Shown piece by piece: positions 1 to 11,300 of a DNA stretch of 64,000 nt. This DNA is from Aculops lycopersici (Eukaryota; Arthropoda; Arachnida; Trombidiformes; Eriophyidae). The translations under genes were made by a program, and so were the position numbers. The notes beneath the pieces were generated by a model. It was not told where the DNA came from, searched no databases, and worked only from the letters and a program-made list of their open reading frames with translations. The stretch is taken from the NCBI GenBank assembly GCA_015350385.1, contig WNKI01000003.1, positions 1,459,730 to 1,523,729 on the forward strand, written 5' to 3'. Position 1 is the stretch's first letter; each line of letters begins with the position of its first letter.

Positions 1-41
1 GTTGTTGTTATTTTCGTTCTATTAAAGTTTTTGACATTGCC

Positions 42-2408
42 TCAAGCAATATAAACATAAGTATCCTTTGAGTTCTCGTCCCTTTGCAAGTACTCCTTTT
101 CGATCATGATGTCGATGCACTTCTTTATCACGGATACACTTCCCTTGAAGCGGGAGGATACCTGGCTCATAACCTCGCCTATCAGGTTGTGGTGGTTTAA
201 CTTCTTTCTCATCTTCATAATTCTCACTATTGATGCCTGAATGAGTATCTTCCTATCCTCTTCGATATTTTTATGTGTCTTTTCTTGATCCTGTTTCACT
301 TCCGATTTCAGTGGCATATTTATGTTGACCCGTACTTTTTTGTTCTTATAACCGAGGTATAGGGAGATTACTGTTGACGGGCACATTCGGCCAACAAGTG
401 CATCGAGAGTATCCTGAATTGTGGCACTAGAACTCCTTAAGTCTACGTCGCTAAATGGATTAGTATCATCGCAAAGGATCTTCGCCTTGACAAGTAGGGC
501 CACTACTTGCTTTAGAACACCTAGCTCTATATTGGTCCGATCTGAAATCTCTGATAATGTGTAGGAATCCGCGTCGTTATACTGTAACAAGACTATCATT
601 TGAAGTGTAGATGCGCTAAATAAATGCGGTGACTTGAAACAGGTGGACAGTATTTCACCCCTGGATGAGTTGTACAACCATGTGAGCTTTCGACCATTGA
701 ATTGTGAATAGTAGAACTTCTCAAACCTTTCGATACCATCCATTAATTCGGGCGGGAGTTTAACTTTGTTTTCCAACTCCCGTGGTTGCGCTGGCCATGA
801 ACCAGAGGTTAGTATTTGAACATAGAGGTCGAATTTGAGTGGTTCATTCTTGGCCTTGAGCTGCTCTCTGAATTTTTCATTCTGTTCTTTAGAGACATTT
901 GCAAAGTCTTGATACATTCGTTGCAATTTCGACGTATACTCGTATCCGCAAGCATCTTTCAATTTAGAGATCATGCTCATTTCAGCATCGTCGCTTGAGG
1001 ATGTGCCATGAATTAGACGACGGCTGAAGAATTTGGTATAAAACTTTTGGAATACGTCCTTGTCCTCCAAGTACCTGAACACAACTACAACTTGTCTAAG
1101 TTTCTCCTCCAACTCTGATTCCTCTGGAATCTTGGCCGATTTTTTCAATAGCTGATCACAGTATTTTGCCATCAATTCAGGTGGCTTGCTTTTGGTTCCG
1201 GATATTTTTGTTACATTGTTGACGTTGATAAACTTTTCACATGCTTTGTCTATGGATGCAATAAAACAAGCATCACCATCGAATGCCTCCCTAACTAGCT
1301 CTTCGAAGTAAGTGTGCACCTCGAGGATAGTCTTAATAAATAGTGCTGAATCTGTAACGGCAGTTGAGCCACATTTTTCAATCTTCTCCAATCCATATGA
1401 AACAATGTGATTCTCGAGGGTTTCTTTGAGCTTATCAAGACCTCCGGGTATGCGAGAAACTAAACGATAAATGAGTGATAAATTTGCATGTTGTTCCTCA
1501 TGTAGAATATTCTGAAACTCTTGGTGGAAAAGAGGTAGATGCTTTTCAATCAATTCCTCCTCGCAGGTCCTGATCAACCTTGATTCGGTGGATCTGTGCA
1601 AATATGATCCAACTCGATGGTGTTCCTCTCTCAGTCTTTGATCTGTCTTATTCATGTAATCGATGAGATTATTATTTTCCAAAAAGGCACAACTCTCGCG
1701 GGCATAAAACTCTCTGGTTTCAATGATAAAGTTATCCTCAAATTCTTTCTTATAGATACTAAGATCTGGTCCGGAATGTTTGTTGGTATGTGGAGATAGG
1801 GCGTCATCCTCGGCTAAGCCAAGTTCAACATAGCAGCTAAGAACGCCACTAATAAGACGAGTATTGATGGTGGATCCAGATCGCTCTCTTTCTATTAATT
1901 TGAGGATGGCCTTAGTGACTTGTTTGCTAACTTCTGTAAACAATACATCGCGCCAGATGACCAAGGCAAGCTGATAGGTCTCATAGTAGCCTTTTTTGCC
2001 CTCACTCATTCTCTGTCTAACCCAAAAACGATTTAGATAGGCATATTGTCCATCCAATACTCTGCTTGAGAAACGATAATCCTCCCAGGATTTTGTATAA
2101 AAGGTAAGCAAGTCATCGTCGATCAAATCCTTGCACTGTTCCAATAGATCTTTTAGGTAATTTTCAATATAATTTTTCATCAAATCATAAAGCTCTTGAC
2201 CAACTTGATCGCTCTGTCGCTGTCCATCTGATGAATGGCCTGACCTGCCGCCAGCAAAATTTGTTAGATAGTCATAGACTCGCGTGTAGATTGCCATGTA
2301 ACGAGCTGGATTCATACTAGTCTTTGTTCTAGTTGTAAAAACCTCTGAGACTCCGAGCTCAAGATCGCTCCAGACCTTGTCCAGAGATTGTGACTCCCGT
2401 CTCATCAT
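42..2408 (-). CDS. Cul1: Cullin-1, scaffold of SCF ubiquitin ligases
   Basis: Single-exon CDS of 788 aa, close to the usual length of about 776 aa for CUL1. Cullin-1 holds Skp1/F-box substrate adaptors at its N-terminal helical repeats and the RING protein Rbx1 at its C-terminal cullin homology domain, forming SCF E3 ligases in cytoplasm and nucleus. The N-terminus (KVWSDLELGVSEVFT, then ARYMAIYTRVYDY) is the Skp1-binding repeat. The cullin homology core includes FYTKFFSRRLIHGTSSSDDAE. Near the C-terminus VRIMKMRKKLNHHNL holds the NEDD8-acceptor lysine context, and the protein ends in YVYIA, like the YSYLA end of other CUL1 proteins. The first Met-Met pair is taken as the start because no in-frame ATG lies further upstream. 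The stop is 41 bases from the window edge, so the poly(A) signal is probably outside. Family assignment is firm; CUL1 rather than another cullin rests on the C-terminus and overall resemblance. Confidence 0.95.
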   Translation of the reverse strand: MMRRESQSLDKVWSDLELGVSEVFTTRTKTSMNPARYMAIYTRVYDYLTNFAGGRSGHSSDGQRQSDQVGQELYDLMKNYIENYLKDLLEQCKDLIDDDLLTFYTKSWEDYRFSSRVLDGQYAYLNRFWVRQRMSEGKKGYYETYQLALVIWRDVLFTEVSKQVTKAILKLIERERSGSTINTRLISGVLSCYVELGLAEDDALSPHTNKHSGPDLSIYKKEFEDNFIIETREFYARESCAFLENNNLIDYMNKTDQRLREEHHRVGSYLHRSTESRLIRTCEEELIEKHLPLFHQEFQNILHEEQHANLSLIYRLVSRIPGGLDKLKETLENHIVSYGLEKIEKCGSTAVTDSALFIKTILEVHTYFEELVREAFDGDACFIASIDKACEKFINVNNVTKISGTKSKPPELMAKYCDQLLKKSAKIPEESELEEKLRQVVVVFRYLEDKDVFQKFYTKFFSRRLIHGTSSSDDAEMSMISKLKDACGYEYTSKLQRMYQDFANVSKEQNEKFREQLKAKNEPLKFDLYVQILTSGSWPAQPRELENKVKLPPELMDGIERFEKFYYSQFNGRKLTWLYNSSRGEILSTCFKSPHLFSASTLQMIVLLQYNDADSYTLSEISDRTNIELGVLKQVVALLVKAKILCDDTNPFSDVDLRSSSATIQDTLDALVGRMCPSTVISLYLGYKNKKVRVNINMPLKSEVKQDQEKTHKNIEEDRKILIQASIVRIMKMRKKLNHHNLIGEVMSQVSSRFKGSVSVIKKCIDIMIEKEYLQRDENSKDTYVYIA

Positions 2409-2967
2409 CTTGTCTTAATATATTGATCTATGAATACCTAGATAATGTAATAGTAATAATATCTGAACCTCTCTATCTAATAATAATTTAAAAGGTTATC
2501 CTTGTTTGTAGGAAATATTTGATTTATGCATTGACTTTGTTTGGCGATTATACTTCGATGTCAATATTTTTTTTTCGTCTGCACGCCGCTGCGCTTGTTT
2601 TGCGACGCTTAAATTGTTGTTGTTGTTTTTATTGCGTTTGCACTTGTACATTTTTCTACGTTTCCACTGGACTGGGCTATTTCCATCTCCAAAGCATCAC
2701 TACGCTCCATATCTTGTTTCATATCATTGCACCTGTTCTATCGTTTGGCTGCTACATCTGAGTGTTAAACTACGACCATGAGAATGAGGATGATAAATTA
2801 CATCTTATCACATCATCACGAATATATTTAGATGCAAAAGCATACCAGCACTCGGACTCGACAAATTGTCCAGCAATGTGTCTGGTTAGATATTCGTCGC
2901 AAACTAATCGAGAGTAACATTTGTCACAGCCACTAGACTCATCATTGACTTCTAATCATGATAGTAA
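2409..2967. other. Intergenic region upstream of cullin-1
   Basis: AT-rich stretch between the cullin-1 start and the 3' end of the TBC gene, both on the minus strand. It should hold the cullin-1 promoter and 5' UTR. I see no clear TATA/initiator pair. The short plus-strand open frame at 2519-2761 is Cys/Phe-rich and unconvincing. Confidence 0.5.
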
Positions 2968-2973
2968 TTTATT
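2968..2973 (-). terminator. Poly(A) signal of the TBC gene
   Basis: AATAAA on the minus strand, about 70 bases after the TBC stop codon at 3044, at a normal distance for the 3' end of that transcript. Confidence 0.6.
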
Positions 2974-3043
2974 GATTCATATCTCATATGCATACATAAT
3001 CCTTAGATATTGACAAATTCCCCACCCACAACACTGCACGACA

Positions 3044-5221
3044 CTATATCACAACCTTAATTAGCTTGTCGTAAATGGTTAGTATGGTTATTATAAAATC
3101 ACCGCCACTCTTCTTGACATCGATCACCTTTGAGTAATCGTACCTGTCCAATTGAGACTCACGCGTGTGAATGGCATAGGATTCGGTGAACTCAAACAGT
3201 GCAATCTTTCCATTGCGAAATATGAAGGCCATATTAACTGGCACATAATTGGTATGGGCATACTCCTCAACTTGGCCCAGGTATGAGGTAATCACAGCTT
3301 TAAATGGATGGTTCCGAGCAACTCTACTAGATTGAGTTGAGCTTTGATTTGCTCTTTCTGCTGCTGCTGCTGTCTTTGTTGTCTGATGATTGCTGTCATT
3401 GTTTACTTCCCTTTGCGTCACCTTACCACTGGACTCCTGAATGTTTGAAAGTTTTTTGTTATTATTATCACCACTATTTGTCATTGGTGGTGGCTCGTCA
3501 GTGCTAGTTGAGTGACTTCTTATTAGCGACCTGTAATATCTGGTCAACGTTCCCGCTGTTGCTAAACCACCACCGCCACTATCCACTTGTTGCCTGTTGT
3601 AGTCTTGGTGCCGCTGTTGTTGACGGTCACTTCCGCTTCCGTCGTCGAGATTCATCGACATTGGTGAGGTGAGGAATTTTCTAATTGTTGAGTATCTATT
3701 TTCTTGATCAAATTGCTTATGATTGCTGCCACCACCACCACCACCACCACTACCTGTAGCCTGAGCTTGCTCCTGTGTCTCCTGGCGACGTTTGTAGCTA
3801 TCGGAAACATCGATCATGTAGTCGACTACATCCGAAAAAGAGAGCAACTGCTCAAATCTACCTGTTGGTCCAATTTGGATTATCCTAGAGGAAAAGGAGT
3901 TGCTCGTTGGATTGACTAGCTGACAGAAGGCCAGAAGAGATGTTCTCATCTTGATTATATCGCCAAAGTTCGGTTGCAGCGAGAAGGCCGAGAAGATGTC
4001 GAAGGTCATGATGTCGATGATTAGAATTTTCCTTTGGAATCTGGAGCGCGATTGCGCCTCTATGCGCTGAGCAATGGCCTCCTCGACATCAGCTAAAAAT
4101 GGGTTGTTTTCCCTAAACTTGGACCTCACTGAGCTTCCACCCAACTCTCGTCCAGCCAAGGAGGGTCCTCGATCCTTGAGAGGACTGGGGAACCCTTGCA
4201 ATTGTCTGTTTGAAACGGAGGTATCATCGCATTCAACATGAATCCAAAGTAAGTTTGTTAAAACATCAATTGATGCCAACTTGAGCTTAACCTTTTCGTG
4301 TTCGCCAATTGAGTTGTTCTCGCGAAGCATCAAGGTTTCCGTGCTACCAACTAAACTATCGGCGAAACACTTGCTCGTGTCAATCTTGTACACCTCACCC
4401 AGGTGAGTGATAACTAAAGCGATTCGTCGACTTTCGAAGTAAAAGCCATCGAAAATTTCCGTACATAATTCGTGGACGTGAAAAGTCAAGTCTTGCTCTT
4501 GGAATGTTTTGAAGTTTCTCTTTGACGATCGGCGAGCCAAAATAACATGTTTGCCACAATTCGACACTCCAATTACAAGACAATTCCTCAGCGGACTCAT
4601 GAGTGACTTTTCATTTGATCTCACATTCACATCCATGATCTTCAAATGCGACCTACCAAGTTTGCCGATATTTTGAACGCACACCTTGCTCTTATCGGTG
4701 CTTGTACAAATTCTAGGCCCGAACAAACCACCTGTGGCTCCGCTGATTGAATTGTGACCAAACATTTGATAATTTTGAGCTCCACTTGAATCTCCGGCGG
4801 AGCCTCCGCCGAGACCAAATGACTGGTGAGCCATGATGGAGGCTGCAGTGATGAACGACATTGAGGGTGGCTTTGTGTCGGGCAATTGTTGTAAACTTAA
4901 TGGTTTACTTGAGATTAGCTGGCGGCCACTATCGTTGCTCAGCGATTGCATATAGAATTGGTCCGAGTTAAAACTCGATTGGACCATATAGAATGAGCGT
5001 CTAATTGCAAAATAACTATCCTTTGGCAACTTGATCTGTTCCACAATCGACAAGAGCAACTTGATGTCGTACATATCCTTTGCCGTGTTTCTGATTGTCG
5101 TGAAAACCTCACAACTCGAGGGCGGCGTAACCTGGAAGGCGAGATATAGAATGGCCATGGTAAATCTAAAGAGAGCCTTCACTCCCTCCAGCATAAAGTG
5201 GTCCAGAATGGTGAGCCGAGT
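3044..5221 (-). CDS. TBC gene, coding exon 4 with long C-terminal region
   Basis: 2178 bases, phase 0, after a CTCAAAG acceptor. It opens with TRLTILDHFMLEGVKALF, the last helices of the TBC domain, then carries about 700 further residues. These include beta-strand-rich stretches such as HLKIMDVNV, ALVITHLGEVYKID and NMAFIFRNGKIALFEF, with a Gly8 run and Gln/Ser/Asn-rich inserts. I could not name this region. Confidence 0.8.
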   Translation of the reverse strand, partial: TRLTILDHFMLEGVKALFRFTMAILYLAFQVTPPSSCEVFTTIRNTAKDMYDIKLLLSIVEQIKLPKDSYFAIRRSFYMVQSSFNSDQFYMQSLSNDSGRQLISSKPLSLQQLPDTKPPSMSFITAASIMAHQSFGLGGGSAGDSSGAQNYQMFGHNSISGATGGLFGPRICTSTDKSKVCVQNIGKLGRSHLKIMDVNVRSNEKSLMSPLRNCLVIGVSNCGKHVILARRSSKRNFKTFQEQDLTFHVHELCTEIFDGFYFESRRIALVITHLGEVYKIDTSKCFADSLVGSTETLMLRENNSIGEHEKVKLKLASIDVLTNLLWIHVECDDTSVSNRQLQGFPSPLKDRGPSLAGRELGGSSVRSKFRENNPFLADVEEAIAQRIEAQSRSRFQRKILIIDIMTFDIFSAFSLQPNFGDIIKMRTSLLAFCQLVNPTSNSFSSRIIQIGPTGRFEQLLSFSDVVDYMIDVSDSYKRRQETQEQAQATGSGGGGGGGSNHKQFDQENRYSTIRKFLTSPMSMNLDDGSGSDRQQQRHQDYNRQQVDSGGGGLATAGTLTRYYRSLIRSHSTSTDEPPPMTNSGDNNNKKLSNIQESSGKVTQREVNNDSNHQTTKTAAAAERANQSSTQSSRVARNHPFKAVITSYLGQVEEYAHTNYVPVNMAFIFRNGKIALFEFTESYAIHTRESQLDRYDYSKVIDVKKSGGDFIITILTIYDKLIKVVI

Positions 5222-8200
5222 CTTTGAGGTTTGGAGAGTTTTATAGTAGTAGTAGTAGTAGTAGGTAGTTCATGAGTAAGTAAGTTGACGTTTATGCAGA
5301 AAGAGTGATGTCAATTTTGTTTAAAGTAGTCATTTCTATGCTAATGCACCCCGTGAGGTCAACTAGCGGTACTTTTGCGGTTCCATTGTGGCAGCAGTAG
5401 TCAGCCACGAGGGTTTTAGTAAAGGTATAGTGGCTGGCCAGCGAGAGAAACCTCCATAAATTATGCCTTAAGTGGTGGCCAGTTAGTGCTACTGTATTTT
5501 TGGAGAATCTTCTTGGTCTAAAACACCAACCAAAAAGAGCGGAGGGATCATAGCTAACTGTTAGGTTGGTCGGTATTGATTTCAATAAACCAGTCGACAA
5601 AAGAGCAACACTACTGTAAACCAGTGGCCGGGTGGCGCGTGGCAAAAGAGCAGCAGTTCTGCGGCGGCGGCGGCACGAGTTACATCTAGTGCATCTGCAT
5701 CTGCATTTGCATCCAGAGGAACAAAATGTCATTCTACATTACTACCACTAGCGCTATTGGATGCAAAGTGAGGTTGATGCCCATCGCGTCGGAGAGGTCA
5801 ATTGGATATGGTCGCGTTTTAATTCTCGCAACAAGGGGGTTACATAAAACACAGAGAGCGGCTTTTACATTTCGACTTATATATATATGTATGTATATGA
5901 ATGTGCATTTCTCTCGATCGAATTGAAAATTTTTTGGAAAACCTTTTCCCAAGTTACCCAAAAGGTAGGTCGCTATTGGAACACGTGTTAGCTGGTGGCT
6001 TAGATGATGATTCATGATAATCAATCAAGCACAAAATCCCCCCTCCCACGCGACAGGAGCTCCACTCGAGCCAGCCGCCCACACGGCTGCATTCACAATT
6101 TGGGGGCCATATTTTTGAGTGGTGCAACCGAGAAACATAACCGAGTTGTTTGGTTGGGTGGCCATTTGGTTTGGTTTGGTTGGTTGGGTGCCAGCCGCCG
6201 ATGTGGCTTTAAAGGTGCGCGTGATGCCACCGATGCAACCGGTGGCAACTCGAGGCGCAGCAACAAGTCGCGCGCGCCCAAAGGTGAAATGGCCGGCGCC
6301 GCTGCGCGTGGAGTAAAGTATTTTGAGGTTTAGTTGAAACCCATGTTGAAACTCAAGAGTAGAGGTCAAACTTTCGAGTTCGTTGTCGTCCTTCCCTCCA
6401 TTCATCCATCCATTCATCGCGCAACTTGTGGCTGTGGTTTTACAACAATTGCTCTGTGGACAACCACCAGTTGATTCGGCTACCACACTTTAGTGCGCCA
6501 ACAAAACACTGTCCGTTGGAGTCACAACTTTGGTGGTTGCACAGTGAGTTCTCGCAGCCGAAAGCGCAACTCTGTGATATCGCGTCGCCAACTCGCATCA
6601 TGGTTAGAGAAATACAAAAGTGAGCCAGAGATACAATCAATAATTGCTGTTGTTGCCGCCTCGGCAGTCAGGCAACCTTCGCTTGAATATCGAATGGACG
6701 GATAGAAGCGGCCACCAGTGGACAACCGCAACAGGGCGGCGCAACCACCAACCAGCCACCAGTTGGTTGGTTGACACGTACGAGGCCGGCTACATGTCGG
6801 CCCCAATCGACGACATGATGACGCGCAACATCATGTCGTGACACTCGACCGGCCCGCGCGCCACCAGGTCGCAATTCGCGATTGATGCAAGGTTAATTGC
6901 AGCTGCTGATGATGCTCGCCGCAAAAATTGCCCAACCTATCGCTCGATAGTTTACCTTCACCTTATCTTCCTGATCCCTAGCGCCAGCCAGAGACTGATG
7001 TCATAGATCATGCGCGAGCTGTCGCCGCAAAGGAGGAGCTGGTTGCATTTGAATTCGAAGAGCGATTGTCATTTTCGCTTCAAGCTCAAGTTGGATTGCG
7101 GGAGTTGCTTATGCAAAAGTGACCTTTCGATTTTGGACCTGGAGACCTCTAGGCAACAAGGTGACAGGCGCGGCGTGGGCAGCTGTCCGGTTTGCTAGGC
7201 GTCGCTGTGCCGCATACAGTGGCGGCCAATTGCAGAATCCTAACCAGATTCTTACAGCCGCAGCCACAGCCGCAGCCGCATTAATACGGACGAGAGAATG
7301 TTGCGAGAAAGTTGTCGCGTGTAACTTGCATCTGCGCGCCAAGATGAGCGGCCCACGCGACAGAGATCCGGAGAAGAACTCTTCAAAGCGGCGCTCATTT
7401 TTCATCGTCGTCAATCTCGAAGCTCAATACCCGATGGCCCGGCTTGCGGTTTTCGGTTTTCGGTTTTACACCAAGTGAACTGGAACGCAAATTTGCGCAG
7501 ATGACGTATCTGAATTTAAAAGTCTCCGCTAACGACGGATGGCGAAAGAGGTGAGCGGCAGATGCGTTACCGTTAGGAAGTGGAAACAAAGTTTTCCAAA
7601 CAAAACCTAACGGCCGGCCAATAATCGAAAGTGGTGGTCACTCTGATGCTCCGTCAGCTCAACAACCTCAGACTTAGCCCTGGGCGCGCCAGAAGCAGTG
7701 GCAATAGGTGATGTGTGCTAATGTGCATACTAATGATGTTTTGACCACTGGAAGCGCGAGTTGCTTCACGAGCAACAAATGGCAAATAACAAAACGAATC
7801 GAGACGAGTTTGTTTGACTGACCTCAAGTTCGAGAGGGAACTCCAATTTTACGCCGCCGACTACTTGGGCGACTAGATCAAAGTTGAGCCTCGACTCGGC
7901 AACCAACCACATGTTGGTCACTTTCAATTGCAACGAGTTGACCAAAGTGAGTGAGAGAGAGAGAGGCAGTCATTTTGAAAGTGATACACAACGCGCGACA
8001 TCAGCTTTGCAGACTGACAGGCGGCTGCAAAACTCTCGCCACCGCCAAGTACAGTTCCAGCTTTCGAGTTCAGAGTTATCGGAGTTCGATAAGTTGAACC
8101 ACCGATGCGACTCCTTGTGGTCTCTATGGTTTTTCATAATTTTTCGCTTGACCTTTAAACAGAAAACAGTTAGCTTCCCTCTCGAGTCTCCTATTTCGCT

Positions 8201-8269
8201 GATCTATTTCATCCTCGACGGTCTCGTGCCAAAAGTGTGCCAGCTCCAGTCGGTCTCTAGTCAGCAGCT

Positions 8270-8305
<36 letters not shown>

Positions 8306-11300
8306 GTAGCCACATGTCGCCGCCGCGGCCGCCACTTGCAAAGGGTTTTAGGGGCGCACCACCGAATCACTGAACCGCTGAAGCAGCTAAAAATAGTGCT
8401 CCAAAGTTCAAAGACCCGCAAGGAAAAAGTCGACCCTGAAGGGCGCAGTTATATTTGCCTCACAAGGTTGCAGGTAAATAACTGGAGTAATATTTTGCCA
8501 TTGCCTCGTGTACAGTGCAATTCAAGTGGCAAATCTTTGATTGCATATCGAATGAGCTTCTCGCCTCGTGATCTTTCTTAGCACTTACATTTGGGCGTGT
8601 CGTTGGTGTTGGTGGCTTGCGTCATAGTTGAAGGTGGCGCAGGGTAGAATTGTTTCTGACGAGTGCATTAATTCGAAACAACTAAATCAACTCCCGTTAC
8701 ACACTCAAAGTCATAAATTTGCAGTGTGTTTGCTTAAGGAGGAGGGAGTCAGGGAAGTGGTGGCGTCGCTGATAACATGTGTCACTTTTCTCCTCGGTTA
8801 TGCTCAAGTGACTTCTCCTTGAAAGATTGGTCGTTCAAAGTTGGCAAATAATCTGCTGCAAGTACAAATCATCACCTCGACTTTATTTCGTTTGACTTTT
8901 CACATTTTCCCCTCACCATTTTTCACGCCACTTGAAACCAAAGAAAAAAAGACAATCAGTGAGCGGCGCCACGAGCCGCTAGTGTGACGCAATTGTTGCT
9001 ATCTTGGCTGGTTATTTTTGCAGCGATCTTTGGTGTTTTACAAACTCATTATGAAATCTTGTGTAAAATTTCGATGGAGTTGAATGTGAAAGAGGGAGAG
9101 AAGTAAGCTTCAAGTAAACGAGATGAACTCCATTGAATTTGAATGAGCAGCGGCCGCAGCTGCGGCTCTCTTCTTTGACTCGCGACAGTTGGCACCAGTT
9201 GCTCACTTCCCCAATCGATTGCCTCATGCGCGCGCGCTGGTCGTGCGCACGTAACTCGAACGAATCCTTGTGTACGAATGAGTCGCAATGAACGAACCGG
9301 GGGAACCTGAATCTGGTTTCAAATGACAATTGTTGCATGCAGCGCATGCGCTCGCCAATGAAACCATCGTTGCTCCTTTGGTTGCCATTTGATTGCGATT
9401 GAAAACTTTTCAACTGGCCACTGTTCGGTTATTTAACCTACAGTTGCGCCTCTCTTTTCAATCATTCAATTGGTTGCATCACGTGCTAAAGTGAACAACA
9501 ACAGTCTGGATAACAGTTGCCACATTCGCATAACACAACACGATATCAATTCAAGACTTGAATCAAGCGAAGAAAGATGCTCAAGACCTCAGTAAAACTC
9601 GTCGCCAAGGCGACACTGATCAGTTTACTCATCCTGCATCTAGTGATACACATACAAACCACCGAGGCTCTAGGCGCAAACAGACTCGGTTTTGGTCCCA
9701 CTGATGAGCAGTCAAATGAGATACTTGAAACCTCGAAAATTCCCCACCGACTTGAAGAGTTTCTACACGGGCATCATAATTACGGAGGAAGAGGCGAGAG
9801 GCGAGTTGCAAAGAGTATAACGAGAGCGGAGTCCGACACCAAGAGCAAGTCAATCAAAGAGAATGATGCAGATTTAACCAAGAGTCTCAAGAACCTCGAA
9901 CAGCTGATTCTAGAAGAGCACATTCAAAACAAGATGGCCGAAAAGGATCATTTGATGATGGAAAAGTGGCTAGTGGACAATATAAACGATTTGCACAGGG
10001 AACTGAAGCAGACTGAGAACGATTTCGAACACTATGTTCAGGTGACCAAGCGAGTGTTGTTGCGCAACGAGTTTAGATTGAAGCAACAGTTGTCCGCGGC
10101 CACCTCGTTGCCTTTACACATGCCGATTAATTCGGTGTGAGAGTCATAGCTATCTACTCTAATCAGGAACGCCAATCAAATGATTAGCACCCAAGGCAAT
10201 ACCATTCCCCCCCCCTTACCTTTATCCTCGTCGAGCTAAAGAGTCATGTAAACACTGCCACTAGATGAGAAAAATGTCACTCAAGTCACTGAAAATTGAT
10301 ACCTGTAGAGGAAATCTAAATAAACCTAAAACCATAACTGCTCCACTCGTCAGGCATATCAAACGATTATCTCTTCTAATCATCATAATCATTTTTTACT
10401 TACCAAAGTTGGCACTGCTCCGTGGAATAGAGAGATGAACCAGTTTAGGGTGACCGAACTGGTGACTCCCTCGACCATCTTGCGCTCGGCCGTCGTGGGA
10501 CTCTTAATCAGCTGGTCGCAAATGAAGTCGGCCAGGAGAAATTGGTCGGCCCTTGCTCCGGTGAGGTAGTGGTCAAAGTAGAACTTGGAGGGAAATATGT
10601 GGTCCACGATGCAGACGAAGCCCCTGCGTTGGGTGCAGATATTGCATACGTATTTGGGTTCATTGGCCGGCAGATGCAATCGTAGGAGTTTCAAGTTTAG
10701 TTCGGGGTTTTAGATTGGTTTTAGATTTGGGGAGAAAGGAAAAGGATGTTAGCTTATGTGTATGTGTTTCTGTATGTGGCCTCGAGTATCTAAGTCTCCA
10801 AGTGGGAGTGGGGGCTGGCGACTAAGCTGCAGCAACCGGTGGTTGGCGTTGTTGAGCAATCTGGCGACATTTGGTTGCTCGCTTTGAATTGACCGATAGA
10901 CCGACCGATCGATTGCTCAAGTTTTAGCCGTGGCTCTTCGAGTTCAGCGCCTCGCACTCGCAACGCAACTCATCGCGCCCGACTACTGTCCTATGAGCTG
11001 CTGCTCTTTTGAGAACAGTCATCGGTGGAGTTGAATTTTAAGCAAACGCGCCGGCGATTGGTCACTTTCATTTCCTTCGCGACAGGATACCAGTGGAACT
11101 TTATGGCGTACGGGGGAGGATGTAATGAAATGAGCAACGAAAAAGGCAGCGGCGTCATAGTAGCAGCAGCAGCAGCAGCAGCAGTGGCGCGTGTGTTGTA
11201 ATCGATCGCCGCTGGTCACTTGGTTGGCTGGTTGGCCAGTTGGTTACCGGCTCGCTAGTATATATATCGCAATTCCGATATATACATAAGCGCGTAACTC

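Larger units (their letters stand above)
5222..10403 (-). other. Large intron of the TBC gene
   Basis: This 5.2 kb intron holds a (TAG)n run at 5244-5264 beside the acceptor, a CGG repeat at 8271-8300 and one nested plus-strand gene at 9577-10140. The stretch from about 6000 to 7700 is richer in G+C and CpG than its surroundings, with many overlapping but unconvincing open frames. A second promoter or regulatory block there is possible but not shown. Confidence 0.6.

Noticed and set aside
6025..6486. Minus-strand frame of 153 codons in the TBC intron
   Set aside because: CpG-rich sequence with several overlapping frames on both strands, no domain, signal peptide or promoter and poly(A) pair.
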